From assembly GCA_015143295.1 (NCBI GenBank), contig CM026556.1, positions 22,754,547 to 22,818,546 on the forward strand: a stretch of 64,000 bases of DNA. The letters run 5' to 3'. Below are positions 1-12,167 of this stretch, piece by piece; the stretch's first letter is position 1, and every line of letters begins with the position of its first letter. The position numbers were made by a program, and so were the translations under genes. A model generated the notes under the pieces. The model did not search any database, was not told where the DNA came from, and worked only from the letters and a program-made list of their open reading frames with translations. This DNA is from Tetracentron sinense. Taxonomy: Eukaryota > Streptophyta > Magnoliopsida > Trochodendrales > Trochodendraceae.

Positions 1-245
1 GGTCGCCACATATCTCTATTGACATCCCTTACACCCATTAACTATGGTTAAAATTCACTTACTCTTAGGGTTCACCTACTTATCATTGGTTTTTAGAAAA
101 AAATATTAAATTTTTTTTAACCTTAGTAGTTAGTGAATTTTAACTAGGATTTGTAAAAAAAATTGATATTTTTTGGAAAAACCAAGGATAGGTGGGGTGA
201 ATCTTAACCACGGTTAAGGGGTATAAATAGGACAATTGGCGACCT
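1..245. mobile_element. Foldback MITE, family A (Mutator-like)
   Basis: The two ends are inverted copies of each other. The left end reads GGTCGCCACAT, then a block like TTAACCATGGTTAARATTCAC. The right end holds the reverse complement and finishes TGGCGACC. The middle is A/T-rich. The same arms recur across the window (about 8190, 24714, 27361), and the copy at 24714 has a 9-bp target duplication, which points to a Mutator-like MITE. The left boundary may lie outside the window. Confidence 0.7.
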
Positions 246-819
246 CAATGACGTTACTAGGAAAAAAATTCTCAAAATAGAAAAATTACCCCAAAATTTT
301 TTTTCTCAACGGCTACCCCCCGAACCCCTAAGTTTCATATCCTCAAATCCATTAATTTTTTATACATGTATTTTGCCCCCCCCCCCCCCCCCCCCCCCCC
401 AAAAGAAAAATTCGTGGCTCCGCCCTGGATGGCGCATTAGACAACCAAAGATAATGATCTAAACAGTTCATTCCGTTGGGTATCACTTGAATCAAACATG
501 CATAGCCCTAAATTGCACCCATTAAATTGTTTGGGGAGCTCTCCAGCCAAAAAAAGGTGGTTGGGGCACACACACAAAAACAAGGGTTAATTCCATATCA
601 GAACCTAAGTTATCTTTAAATGACAAATAAGTGCCTACTTTGAAAAAATTTCCTTTCGTAGACCCAATGTTTCAAGATTTGGACAAATAAATACCAACAG
701 TCTAATTCGATTAACAGCCGTGAGTAATCTTGATTTTAATGCACAAAATACCCATAGTCATCATTAACTAATGGGTCTTCATCCTAACATGTATACATAT
801 AGTCTTTACGGTTATAACC
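246..819. other. Intergenic stretch, no gene seen
   Basis: No coding or RNA gene signal is visible. The only notable item is a run of 25 C at 376-400. Confidence 0.5.
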
Positions 820-3565
820 TGTAGAATCCCAAAACTTGGATTTACTGTATGGTGAATAGTACAGTGAATAGTGTTAGTGTACAGTGCATGTAAAGGCCTG
901 AGGCCTACCATGTGTTCTTGATATTGGGGAAAGTAACAGAAGGATTATATATGTGTATGTTGAGTCTCCAAACAAGAATATAATAATACTCAAGTATCTA
1001 GGATATAAAATACCCTAAGTGTGAATGTAGAACCTAGGAACCTATTTCACAAGGTTGTGAATAGTGCCATGGGCACAAGTCCTGTAAAGGCTGAGGGTCA
1101 TTTATGTAACTTAGTTTATGAGGCATGATGAGAATAGTTTAAATTAGTTTAAGCATTGTTGTTGAGTGTTTGGGATGAAGAAACAAGAGTATAACATTCT
1201 CTATGTGTCGAGAATGAGGGATGTCTTTACATTCCCTCAGCTTGTGTGAGCTCTAGTTTCGTCATCTCTTATTGGAATTGAGTGATTCTTGAGCCATTAG
1301 AAATATATTCAAACCCTCTCCAAGGTTCATGCTTTACGCTTCTTAAGATTTTGAGTATAAGTTATGTCAAATGAGAGGTTTCTGAAGGATGGTCGGCTGT
1401 TAATTCAGCAGTCATTTTGAACCAGTCCACTTGTGGGCCCATTTAGACTATGAAAAACTCAAAATTAGGAGTTGTACAAAATATGAAAGTTGTTCCCCTT
1501 TGAAATACGAATCTAACGCAAGTTGATCGTCAAAATCTGATAAACGAGTCAAAATTTATGGCTGAAACACTAAGGTGGGAAAAATGGGAGAAATGAGGAC
1601 CAATCCGGTTGACCGGATTTGTGACCGGTCACCTGTGTTTTTGCCCTGTAGCCAACTCCCAGAGATATTTTAAGGGTGGTTTGGGGTTTTGGCAACCCCC
1701 AAACACTTATATAAGCTCATATTTCGTGCATAAGGGTTGTACAAACCTTAGAGAGAGTTGAGAGAGATTTTGGAAGAGGAAGAAGAAGAGAAGCTTGGGT
1801 TTTCTTGTGTTGTTCTTAGTTTGAGTTGGTGGTTGAAGGAGGAGCTTGGATCTTGCTTTTCAAGCTTGGATTTGGATTCCTCTAGCCTTCTAAAAACTCT
1901 GAAATTGAAGGAACTCAATCCTTCAAGAGGTAGAACAATCTACTAACTTGCCTTGCAATTCTTTATTAATGTGTAATTTGGTTTCTATGATTTAAGTAAA
2001 TGGTTTTGATGAAACATAGGATGTTTTGGCCATATTTGTAATTCCTATATTATAAGTAAGATCTAAAGCATGATTTTGATAAGACAATTAGTAGCTAAAC
2101 TCCACTAAATTGCTTTGCTATGAGTTGTAAATAAATAGTGGATTTTGAGGTATGTTCTTGATAGAAATTAGATTTGATAATCATGTTTTACATGCTATGA
2201 ATATTAATACGATCTTGAGGCTATTATATGGTTATTGAATTACTCATAAATAATCCATGTACTAGTGTGCTTGTATGATTGGATTTGTATAAGGATAAAT
2301 GTTGAAAAACATGGTTTTGTTCTAAGTTAAGGTTTTGTCTCAAAAGGATTTTAGTTCTAAGTTAAGGTTTTGGTTCAAAAATGGTTTTGCTCTAAGTTAA
2401 GGTTTCAAAGCATGGTTTGCAAAAAGGGGTTTTTCTCAAAAGTTGCTTCGCTCAAAGAATGATTTTCGGGATATAAGGGCTTAGGTCTTGCTTGTAAAGT
2501 CTTGCTTTGATTTTCGGACTCAAGGGAGTATACCTCCTTGCTTGTAAAATATCGCTTTGATTTCGACTCAAGGGAGTATACCTCCTTGCTTGTAAAGTAT
2601 CACTTTGATTTCGACTTAAGGGAGTTTACCTCCTTACTTGTAAGGTATCGCTGTGATTTTAGACTAAAGGGAGTTTACCTCATTGCTTGTAAAGTATTGT
2701 TTTGTTTTGAACTCAAGGGAGTTTACCTTTTTGCTTGTAAATTACCGCTTTGTTTTGAACTCAAGGGTGTTCTTAAGGGACCGCCTTGCTTGTAATGTAT
2801 CGTTTCATTTTGAACTCAAGGGAGTTTACCTCTTTGCTTGTAAAATACTGCTTTGTCTTGAACTTAAGGGTATTCTTAAGGGACCACCTGGCTTGTAAAG
2901 TATCATTTTGTTATCGGTTTTGTGAATCACTCTAAGTATCGGGTTTATTATGGCTCAAAGTATATGGTTAGTGAAATGCTAAACGATATGTGCATTGTAA
3001 AGAAATGCTCACGTGCTATCTGTTTTATGAACTGCTCCAAGTTATATACTCGTTCCACTTTGCTTTTGCCTTTTTCGCTCTAATAAATGCATATGCTATC
3101 ATTAATGCTTATAGTAATGCTAGTTAATATTTTGTATACGCTGAGTATTCCATGCTCAGCCGAATTGTTCACTTCAGTAGGTTTTGTGGATGTACATGCT
3201 CCTGAGCCTTGGATAGAGGAGGAGTACTACGAGCTGGAGCCTGCCATGGATCATCACCAAGATGATGGAGCTCTAGATATGAGGCCATATCTAAACTTTT
3301 GTTGAGTGATATGAGAGAGAGGGTTATGTAATTTGAAAGTGGGGAATGTCCACTTTAGACTTTACATTTTGTATAAACTGTTGGTTCGGAATTGAAATAC
3401 AAATCGCAGGTTTATGTTATAAAGAAATTTTCAGTTCCACTTTTTAGTATGCCTTGTATGCTCTTACATGTTGTATGTATGCATTATGTGTCAAACGGGA
3501 TGTATGATACGGCGGTCACGAACTTTAGTATCCTTAACTCTTAGGAGGTATTTTGGGTTGTGACA
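820..3565 (+). repeat. 5' LTR of element 1
   Basis: 2746 bp, longer than the internal region. Parts in order: conserved core at about 1488-1575; palindromic sites TCCGGT-TG-ACCGGA (1604-1617) and GTGACCGGTCAC (1621-1632); TATATAAG at 1708-1715; a GA-rich leader; a minisatellite at about 2455-2905; the hairpin at 3140-3160; an acidic coding-like segment at 3180-3304; and the terminal GGTATTTTGGGTTGTGACA. Confidence 0.9.
2455..2905 (+). repeat. Minisatellite inside 5' LTR of element 1
   Basis: About eight imperfect tandem copies of a unit of about 55 bp. The unit centres on CTCAAGGGAGTTTACCTC followed by TTGCTTGTAAAGTATCGC. Short open frames running through it are repeat artefacts. Confidence 0.85.
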
Positions 3566-3569
3566 GACT

Positions 3570-3581
3570 TGGTATCAGAGC
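3570..3581 (+). other. Primer-binding site, element 1
   Basis: TGGTATCAGAGC, complementary to the 3' end of plant initiator-Met tRNA, lies 4 bases after the 5' LTR. Confidence 0.9.
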
Positions 3582-3947
3582 TTAGGAATTAGATCCCTAG
3601 GGACTGAAGGTTGTTCTTTGTGTTGAACTTAGAACTCAGATGAACTATAAATTACGAGTTTGATACCGTGACATAATGGGAATTAAGCAAAGGCATTAAG
3701 TCTAGTTAGGGAGTCGTCTTCCAAGTATAGACTAAACATTTAGTCTTAGTTGAACTGGTTAAGGATTTAACCAAAAGTGAGAACTTAGCATCGCTAGGAT
3801 TTCTATGGTATGCTTATACTATTTTGTGTATATCTTTATTTTGTACGGTATACTTATATAGGCAAGATATGCTTGTTGAATTGCTACATTCAAAGAGCAT
3901 GGTTTTCCGTTAGACTCACGCTTTGCTATTGTCCTCAGGATTTGATT

Positions 3948-5210
3948 ATGAGGCGTGGCATCCGAGGTAGAGGGTATTAGACCCAAGGAAACGAAGGAGA
4001 TATTCCAATGGGAGATGAGCAGTCAGACTTGACTCAGATCCTTGGGGCTATAGCTGCAACTATAGCTAGGCTTGCAGACAGGGTTGATACTCCTGTTGCT
4101 GTACCTATACCTGTACCTCCTGTACATCACACAGCAGAACTCGAGGCATTCCGGAGACTTAGGCCTCCTACTTTCTATGGGACTATTAACCCCATGGTCG
4201 CAGAGGCTTGGGTCATGCAGTTGGAGAAGACTTTCAAGGTCCTTCACTGCACGGACGAGTAGAAAGTTGAGTGGGCTTCCTTCGTGATAGAAGGTGAAGC
4301 CGAGCAATGGTGGAGGTCTACTCTGAGACGGAGGGATGCTGCCAAGGTAGGGACACCATGGACTTGGGTAGAGTTTTTGGATGCATTTTATGAGCAGTAT
4401 TTCCTCGGGTTTGTGAAGGAGTAGAAGGAGAGGGAGTTTATGTTCTTGGAACAGTGAGAGATGAGCGTGGTCGAATACAAGGCCAAGTTCGTCGGACTAG
4501 CGAGATTTGCTCCGCATATGGTCGCATCGGAGAGCATGCGAGTCCAAAAGTTTGAGGGTGGATTGAGGTCCTTTATAAGGGATCGGGTTTCCATATTCCA
4601 AGTAGACACCTGGAAGGAGATTGTGGGCAAGGCGAAGATCGCTGAGAGAAATTCCGAGGAGTTTCTCATGAGGAGCGATAAGAGCCTAGAGAGAGGCGTG
4701 GTTAGAGCCCAGCTTAGTGGACCAGTACCACCAGAGAGAAGGGTTAGGTCTGCCTCGCACCAGACTGCTCCTTACCAAACCTCCCGGCCTGCACTGACAC
4801 AGGGTCCTCAGTTTGTACCGTAAATTCCTCGCCCTACTACCACTCTGACCACGAGAGGTGTACCGGCCATGTCTTCGACATCTACGTTTGATACTTGCAC
4901 TCACTGTGGCAAGAGTCACAAGATGGAGGAGTGTTGAAGACTCACTAGTGGGTGCTTTCACTGTGGTGATCGTAGTCACTCTATCAGAGATTGTCCACGC
5001 CGAAAATCACGAATCCAGTCTCAGGAGAACAGGCCCCTAGTTCGACAGGCCACACAAAAGGGGTCTTCTCAGACTTACCAGCCCTCGCAGCCCTCGTAGC
5101 CCACCCAGCCGCCTCAACAGGCGAATCGGGACAGAGCCTTCGCCTTATCTGGGAGAGACGCACATGCATTTGAGGATGTTATGCAAGGTACGCTCAAGTC
5201 GGAGTTGTTG
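3948..5210 (+). pseudogene. Fossil gag region, element 1
   Basis: The region has the plant gypsy gag layout: a start after CTCAGGATTTGATTATGAG; the retrotransposon gag domain with a RPPTFYG motif near 4163; and two CCHC zinc knuckles near 4894-4936 and 4951-4992. It is the structural (nucleocapsid) protein gene. No pol follows and the 3' LTR begins about 280 bp downstream. It is broken, with several lesions. Closest relatives in the window are the gags at 56832 and 34335. Confidence 0.85.
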
Positions 5211-5487
5211 AACGTTAAATATCGATAGATTGTGATATATGTTTATATGTGTGTACGAACATGTTACGCATATTCTATGTGTATTTGCTATGCATTGTTG
5301 AAATTGTTGTGTGTAACATGAGCCTAGTTGGGGATTTGGTCAACATCAGATTGATACATCATTTTGTCATGTGTGATGTTGTCAAGCCAGTATGCTCAAA
5401 TGACCAAGGTTAAGTGTGGAAAAAGTATCCCCGCTTGATTGTGTACTGTCCTAATATCGGGGACGAAATTCTATAAGGGAGGGAGGA

Positions 5488-8159
5488 TGTAAAACCCCAG
5501 AACTTGGGTTTAGTACTATACGGTGAATAGTGCAGTAAATAATGTTAGTGTACAATGCATGTAAAGGCCTAAGGCCTACCATGTGTTCTTGATATTGGGG
5601 AAAGTGAAGTAAGGATTATATATGTGTATGTTGAGTCTCCAAACAAGAGTATAATAATACTCAAGTATCTAGGGTATAAAATACCCTAAGTGTGAATGTA
5701 GAACCTAGGAACCTATTTCACAAGGTTGTGAATAGTGCCATGGGCACAAGACCTGTAAAGGCCGAAAGTCATTTATGTAACTTGGTTTATGAGGCATGAT
5801 GAGAATAGTTTAAATTAGTTTAAGCGTTATTGTTGAGTGTTTGGGATGAAGAAACAAGAGTATAACATACTCTATGTGTCGAGAATGAGGGATGTCTTTA
5901 CATTCCCTCAGCTTGTGTGAGCTCTAGTTTCGTCATCTCTTATTGGAATTGAGTGATTCTTAAGCCATTAGAATGATATTCAAACCTTCTCCAAGGTTCA
6001 TGCTTTACACTTTTTCAGATTTTGAGTGTAAGTTATGTCAAATATGAGGTTTTCGAAGGGTGGTTGGCTGTCAATTCAGCAGTCATTTTGTACCAGTCTA
6101 CTTGTGGGAAAATTTAGACTACGAAAAATTCAAAATTAAGAGTTGTACAAAACATGAAAGTTCTTCCTCTTTGAAATATGAATCCAACACAAGTTGAATC
6201 GTCAAAATCTGATAAACGAGTCAAAAGTTATAGCAGAAACATTAAAGTGGAAAAAACGGGAGAAATGAGGACCAGTCCTGTTGACCGGATTTGTGACCAA
6301 TCACCTGTGTTTTTGCCCTGCAGCTGACTCCTAGAGATATTTTAAGGGTGGTTTGGGGTTTGGCAACCACCAAACACTTATATAAGCTCATATTTCGTGC
6401 ATAAGGGTTGCTCAAACCTTAGAGAGAGTTGAGAGAGATTTTGGAAGAGGAAGAAGAAGATAAGCTTGGGTTTTCTTGTGTTGTTCTTAGTTTGAGTTGG
6501 TGATTAAAGGAGGAGCTTAGATCTTGCTTTTCAAGCTTGGATTTGGATTCCTCCAGCCTCTACAAACTCTGAAATTGAAGGAACTCAAACCTTCAAGAGG
6601 TAGAACAATCAACTAACTTGCCTTGCTATACTTTATTAATGTGTAGTTTGGTTTCTATGATTTAAGTAAATGGGTTTGATGAAACATAGGATGTGTTGCC
6701 CATATTTGTAATTCCTATATTATAAGTAAGATCTAAAGCATAATTTTGATAAGACAATTAGTAGCTAAACTCCAATAAATTGCTTTGCTATGAGTTGTAA
6801 ATGAATAGTAGATTTTGAGGTATGTTCTTGATAGAAATTGGATTTGATAATCATGTTTTACATGCTATGGATATTACTAGTGTGCTTGTATGATTGGATT
6901 TGTATAAGGATAGATGTTGAAAAGCATGGTTTTGTTCTAAGTTAAGGTTTTGGTTCAAAAAGGGTTTTGCTCCAAGTTAAGGTTTCAAAGCATGGTTTAC
7001 AAAAAAGGGTTTTTCTCAAAAGTGGCTTCGCTCAAAGAATGATTTTCGAGATTCAAGGGCTTAGGCCTTGCTTGTAAAGTCTTGCTTTGATTTTTGGACT
7101 TAGGGGAGTATAGCTCATTACTTGTAAAGTATCGCTTTGATTTCGACTCAGGGGGGTATACCTCCTGACTTTATACTCCTTGCTTGTAAAGTATCGCTTT
7201 GATTTTGACTCAAGGGAGTTTACTTCATTGCTTGTAAAGTATCGCTTTGATTTCAGACTCAAGGGAGTTTACCTCATTGCTTGTAAAGTATTGTTTTGTT
7301 TTGAACTCAAGGGAGTTTACCTCCTTGCTTGTAAAGTACCGCTTTGTTTTGAACTCAAGGGTGTTCTTAAGGGACCGCCTTGCTTGTAAAGTGTCGTTTC
7401 ATTTTGAACTCAAGGGAGTTTACCTCCTTGCTTGTAAAGTGCCGCTTTGTCTTGAACTCAAGAGTGTTCTTAAGGGACCGTCTGGCTTGTAAAGTATCGT
7501 TTTGTTATCGGTTTTGTGAATCACTCTAAGTATCAGGTTTGTTATGGCTCAAAGTATATGGTTAGTGAAATGCTCAAAGATATGTGCCTTGTAAAGAAAT
7601 GCTCACGTGCTATCTGTTTTATGAACTGCTCTAAGTTATATACTCGTTCTGCTTTGCTTTTGCCTGTTCGCTCTAATAAATGCATATGCTATCATTAATG
7701 GTTATAGTAATGCTAGTTAGTATTTTATATACGTTGAGTATTCCATGCTCAGCCAAATTGTTGACTTCGGTAGGTTTTGTGGACGCACGTGCTCCTAAGC
7801 CTTGGATAGAGGAGGAGTACTACGAGCTGGAGCTTGCCATGGATCATCACCAAGATGATGGAGCTCTAGATAGGAGGTCATATCTAGAATTTTGTTGAGT
7901 GATGTGTGGGAGAGGGTTATGTATTTTGAAAGTGAGGAATGTCCACTTTAGACTTTACATTTTGTATAAACTGTTAGTTCGGACTTGGAATACAAATCGC
8001 AGGTTTATGTTATAAAGAAATTTTTAGTTCCGCTTTTTAGTATGCCTTGTATGCTCTTGCAGGTTGTTATGTATGCCATATGTGTCATACGGGATGCATG
8101 ATATAGTGGTCACGAACTAAAGAATCCCTAACTCCTTGGGGGTATTTTGGATCGTGACA
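5488..8159 (+). repeat. 3' LTR of element 1
   Basis: 2672 bp, same order of parts as the 5' LTR. Core at about 6161-6250, TATA at about 6377-6384, minisatellite at about 7040-7495, hairpin (one wobble pair) at 7733-7753, acidic segment at 7775-7897. It is preceded by the purine tract AAGGGAGGGAGGA. Confidence 0.9.
7040..7495 (+). repeat. Minisatellite inside 3' LTR of element 1
   Basis: Same unit of about 55 bp as at 2455-2905, with a slightly different arrangement of copies, so the array has changed since insertion. Confidence 0.8.
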
Positions 8160-8184
8160 TAACCAGACTTAGGGGTCCGGTTAC

Positions 8185-8597
8185 ACCCTTGAGGTTGCCA
8201 CATGTCCCTTTTGATACTCCTTAACTGTGGTTAGGATTCACCCACCCTAGGTACACCCACTCAAGTCTGGTTACACCTTTAAGGCCGCCACATGTCCCTT
8301 TTGATACTCCTTAATTGTGGTTGGGATTCACCCACCCTAGGGTACACCCACCTATCCTAGGTTAAAAAAATACATTTTTTAAACTCCTTAATTGTGGTTG
8401 GGATTCACCCACCCTAGGGTACACCCACCTATCCTAGGTTAAAAAAATACATTTTTTAAACCATGGTTAGATAAAATATTATTAAAATAATTTTAATTCT
8501 TTTTTCTAAAACCATTAATAGTTGAGTTAACCTTAGGGATGGGTGAATCTTGACCACTTTTAAGGGTATCAAAGGGGACACATGGCGACCTCGGCTA
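8185..8597. mobile_element. Family A MITE with internally duplicated left arm
   Basis: The left-arm motif (GCCACATGTCCCTTTTGATACTCCTTAA and following) occurs at 8197 and again at 8283. Its inner part is repeated once more near 8379. The single right arm ends GGGACACATGGCGACCTC at 8597. This looks like a MITE with a triplicated left arm. Confidence 0.65.
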
Positions 8598-8689
8598 AAA
8601 AGACCCATGGTCATATTTAATATATCTTGTGACCTTTTCAATGAGCTTTTGCTAATGGAATGAAATTAAATCCTCTACAGTTATGGGGA

Positions 8690-8808
8690 GTCCACTTACA
8701 CTCCCGAGGTCACCACGTGTCCCTTTTTTAATAGTGCTTAAGATTCACATATCAGGATTCACCCATTTATTCATGGTTAAAGAAAAAAAAAATTATTTTA
8801 ATAATATC
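8690..8808. mobile_element. Half copy of family A MITE
   Basis: One arm only: GAGGTCACCACGTGTCCC followed by the typical gap and A-rich centre. It stops where the gypsy pol fossil begins. Confidence 0.55.
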
Positions 8809-8811
8809 GTG

Positions 8812-10555
8812 TGGCTCCACACGAGCTGGCTGAACTGAGGAAGCAACTGGATGCTTTATTGGAGTCAGGATTCATTTAGCCATCAAAGGCACCGTTTGGA
8901 GCACTGGTGTTGCTTCAAAAAAAGTAGATGGAATCCTTTGATTGTGTGTAGACTATTGTTCTCTAAACAAGGTAATTGTTCGAAACAAGTATCCAATCCT
9001 TCTCATTGCAGATTTGTTTGATCAACTAGGAGTTGCAACATATATTTCAAAGCTAGACTTAAGGTCGTGCTAATCTTAGGTTTGCATTGTAGAGGGAGAT
9101 GAGCCGAAAACTACTTGCATCATAATATATGGTGTTTTTGAGTTTTTTGTCATGCTATTTGGGCTGACCAATGCCCCGATCACCTTTTACATCGTAATGA
9201 CTAAGATTTTTTATGAGTAGTTGAACAAGTTTATGGTGGTGTATCTCAATGATATCGTAGTATATAACTCAACTTTGGAGGAATATATGGAGCATTTTCT
9301 CCTTGTATTTCAACTACTCCACAAAAATAATCTTCTTGTCAAGAGAGAAAAGTTCTCATTTGCTCAAGAGCACATTATGTTCCTCGGATACTAATTCAGC
9401 GGATGCGAAATAAGAATGGACATGAAGAAGGTGCAGAATGGAGCCCCCCATCTAAGGTAAGCAAGTTGCGTTCATTCCTTTGACTTTTTAATTATTATTT
9501 GAGATTCATTCAAGGCTACTCCAAGCGTGTCACATCATTAATAGACATATAGAAGAAGGATCGAGCTTGGTCTTGGTCACCAGAATGTCAAGACACCTTC
9601 GAAGACCGTAAGACTACTATAATAAACAATCCAATTCTCACTCTTCCACATTTAAGAAAATTCTTTGAGGTCCAACTGACACATCGGTTTTTGTTCTAGG
9701 CGGTGTGCTTTTACAAGAGGGCCATCCGGTGGCATAGGAGAGTAGACAGATCAGTGATGTCGAATGAATCCTCCCAAGAGAAAGAACTATTAGTTATGAT
9801 TTATCATCTTTGGGTGTGGAGGCCTTACTTGTTGGGTTCAAAATTCGTTGGGAAGATGAACAACTCTACAGTTAACCATTTTTTAACGAAGAGAAAGCTT
9901 ATTCCCAAACATGCTCGATGGCAGTAGTTCTTAGTTGAGTTTGATATCGAGCTTGATTACAAGATAGGATACACCAACCAGGTAGCTAATGCCATGAGCA
10001 GGAAGGTCGAGTTTGTGGCCTTGAAGCTAGTGGGTCACTTGACCATGAGCAGGATGAAAACTAGTATACTGGAGCGAATCAAAGAGGGACTCAATCAACA
10101 TCTCACAGCCAAAGCAATTATGTAACTTGCCAAGGAGGGCAAGACATGTCGATTTTGGATGATTGATGGCTTCCTCTTAACCAAAAGAGGGTGCTTGTCT
10201 ATGCTTAGAATGGGTGACCTAGGCAAATTGTTCTAAGAGAATGCCATGAAACTTTGTGGGCAAGCCATCCGGGCTGGCAATGCACCATGGCTTTGTTGAA
10301 ACAAAATTACTATTGGTCAAATATGAAAGATGATATGATGTAGTATAAAAAGATTTGCATCATCTGCCAATAGGACAAAGTTGAAAGAAAGAAGGCATTA
10401 GGATTCCTACAACCACTATCGGTGCCAAAGATACCATGGGAGAGCATCTCAATGGACTTCATCACTAACCTACCACAAGTGGGGGAGTATGGGTCTATCT
10501 TGATTGTTGTGGATAAGTTTTTCAAGTATTCAATTTTCATCCCAGCACCAAAGTA
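8812..10555 (+). mobile_element. Fossil Ty3/gypsy pol fragment without LTRs
   Basis: In order it shows reverse transcriptase (APPELAEL near 8820; the KLDLR region near 9050; a Y-x-D-D-like box near 9240), RNase H (9600-10020) and the start of integrase (zinc-finger region at 10250-10400; core start SMDFITNLP near 10450). The wording resembles chromoviruses of the CRM/Galadriel type. Neither gag nor LTRs are present. It is badly broken, with well over ten lesions, and is clearly older than the other gypsy elements here. Both edges abut MITE arms. Confidence 0.85.
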
Positions 10556-10559
10556 ATGC

Positions 10560-10852
10560 TAATTTCCTTTAACCATGGTTAAGATTCACTAACCCTTAAG
10601 GATAAAGCATTTATTACAAAAAAAAATTAAAAAATTAACGTGTCCCTTTTAACTCCCTTTAAGTGGCTGAGATTCACTAACCCTTAGGGTTAAAACATCC
10701 ATCCTGGATTTTTAGAAGAAAAAATTAATGTGTTCCCTTTTAACTTTCTTTAAATGTGGTTAAGATTCACTAACCTTAGTTAAAGCATCTAACCTTGGTT
10801 TTTAGAAAGAAAAAAAAAATTAATGTGTCCCCTTTTAACTCTCGTTAAAAGA
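10560..10852. repeat. Three tandem half-MITE units
   Basis: Three consecutive copies of a unit of about 95 bp: CCTTTAACCATGGTTAAGATTCACTAACC, then a short A-rich stretch. Each unit is a MITE left arm; no right arm is present. Confidence 0.6.
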
Positions 10853-12167
10853 ACTTCAACAAACCGAGAAACAAATTATCTCATCCTACTCCTAGTGAAC
10901 CGGGTTCACTCTAGAGTAGCAAATTGTGCATTGTGAACCCAAATTTGAACTAAGCGAACCAAGAGTTGAAGTTGTTTGTCTAACCGTTAAAAAAGAGTTA
11001 ATTTGTAAAATGTTTACATATAACAGTGTATTTGCGAACTAGGAAGAAATTCATATGCAAAAACTCGTTTCTTTTATTGGTTTATTTATTTAAAATGACA
11101 ATTTTGCCCTTAAGTGTTAAGGATTTATTCTATTCATATGTCATTTTGGTCTATCAAAAACCGAAATCATCCACACACTTCTGTTGAATCCGATAATTAA
11201 ATCAATTGAACCTGACGCATTAAAGCAACAAACTTGGACCGTTTTGCACTACCTGTCAGTTCGCTCAAATCCACTAACTGAACCGCGAACCAGTTCTCTT
11301 CAGTTTGTACTAGTGCCCAATGAATTAGGTAACCCGATACAGTAGCACTTCCCCTAAATTTTTAGTATTTGTGGCAAATTTTTAATATATGTGGTTGGCT
11401 AAATTTTGGAGATTTTTATTTTTATTTTTTTAAAAATTGATTTAAAACTCTCAATAGTAGGTACTAATGGACGTTCCGATTGCCCGATTGAAAATCGAAT
11501 ATCACCAAACATCAAGTGGGCCTCACCATTTAATGAACTTGCACCTTGGGGCCGTTAGATTTCAATGGAAGGACTCAATTTTTGGTGGTACCTCGAGAGT
11601 TTTTTAACAATAATTTTTTTATTTTTTGACCCGTGTCAATGTTTTAGAGCCAGTCAACAAAGAAATTTCTACTTAATTCTGCTTAGAAAGTCGTAAACGC
11701 GCTTTGTGAAATTTGTAACCAATGGACCAACAAAGTCTGGTACTACCCTCTCAAAATGCATCGTGTGTTACGCGCATTGTGAATTTTGTAATCAATGGAC
11801 CTACAATTCTAGTACTACCCTCTCACAGAAGGCTTCGTGAGTCACACAATCAGGCGTTCATTTATCACCCGGCATGTGATAATAAAGGGAAAAGTCATTT
11901 TATTATCTCCTCATGTTTTTAGCTTCTCCCTCCATGATATCTCTCCCTTTTTTATTACAGATGCCAAGTTATTACTGGACGCCGCTTGGGTTTGACTTCT
12001 TTCCATTTGATATTTCTCCCATATAATATGGCCACATGTGGGGGTGATTAATGGACGCCCAAATGCGTGATTTGCAATGGAATCAAATAAACAAATCTCC
12101 TTAGTGACAAAAAAAAAAAAAAAAAAAAACCTAATCTCCAATAAATCCAATCTTTTTAATTTCGAGC
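10853..12167. other. Intergenic region upstream of the receptor kinase
   Basis: No convincing gene is present. A diffuse A/T-rich sequence is followed by a partial local repeat (11715-11770 resembles 11780-11830) and a 20-A run near 12111-12129. Confidence 0.5.

Larger units (their letters stand above)
820..8159 (+). mobile_element. Gag-only Ty3/gypsy LTR element (element 1)
   Basis: Two long direct repeats (820-3565 and 5488-8159) begin TGTA and end TGACA. They are flanked by the perfect target duplication TAACC (815-819 and 8160-8164). A primer-binding site follows the first repeat and a purine-rich tract precedes the second. The internal part is only about 1.9 kb and holds a gag region with two zinc knuckles. 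There is no protease, reverse transcriptase or integrase, so it is non-autonomous (TR-GAG type). Gag resembles that of the Tekay-type element at 31647. The LTRs differ by several percent by eye, so the insertion is moderately old. Gag is broken in a few places. Confidence 0.9.

Noticed and set aside
2538-2898. Open frames over the 55-bp repeat (also 7180-7492)
   Set aside because: They are periodic translations of a tandem repeat in a non-coding LTR part; not genes.
3570-3581. tRNA gene pieces at TGGTATCAGAGC sites
   Set aside because: They are retroelement primer-binding sites next to LTR ends; no tRNA cloverleaf surrounds them.
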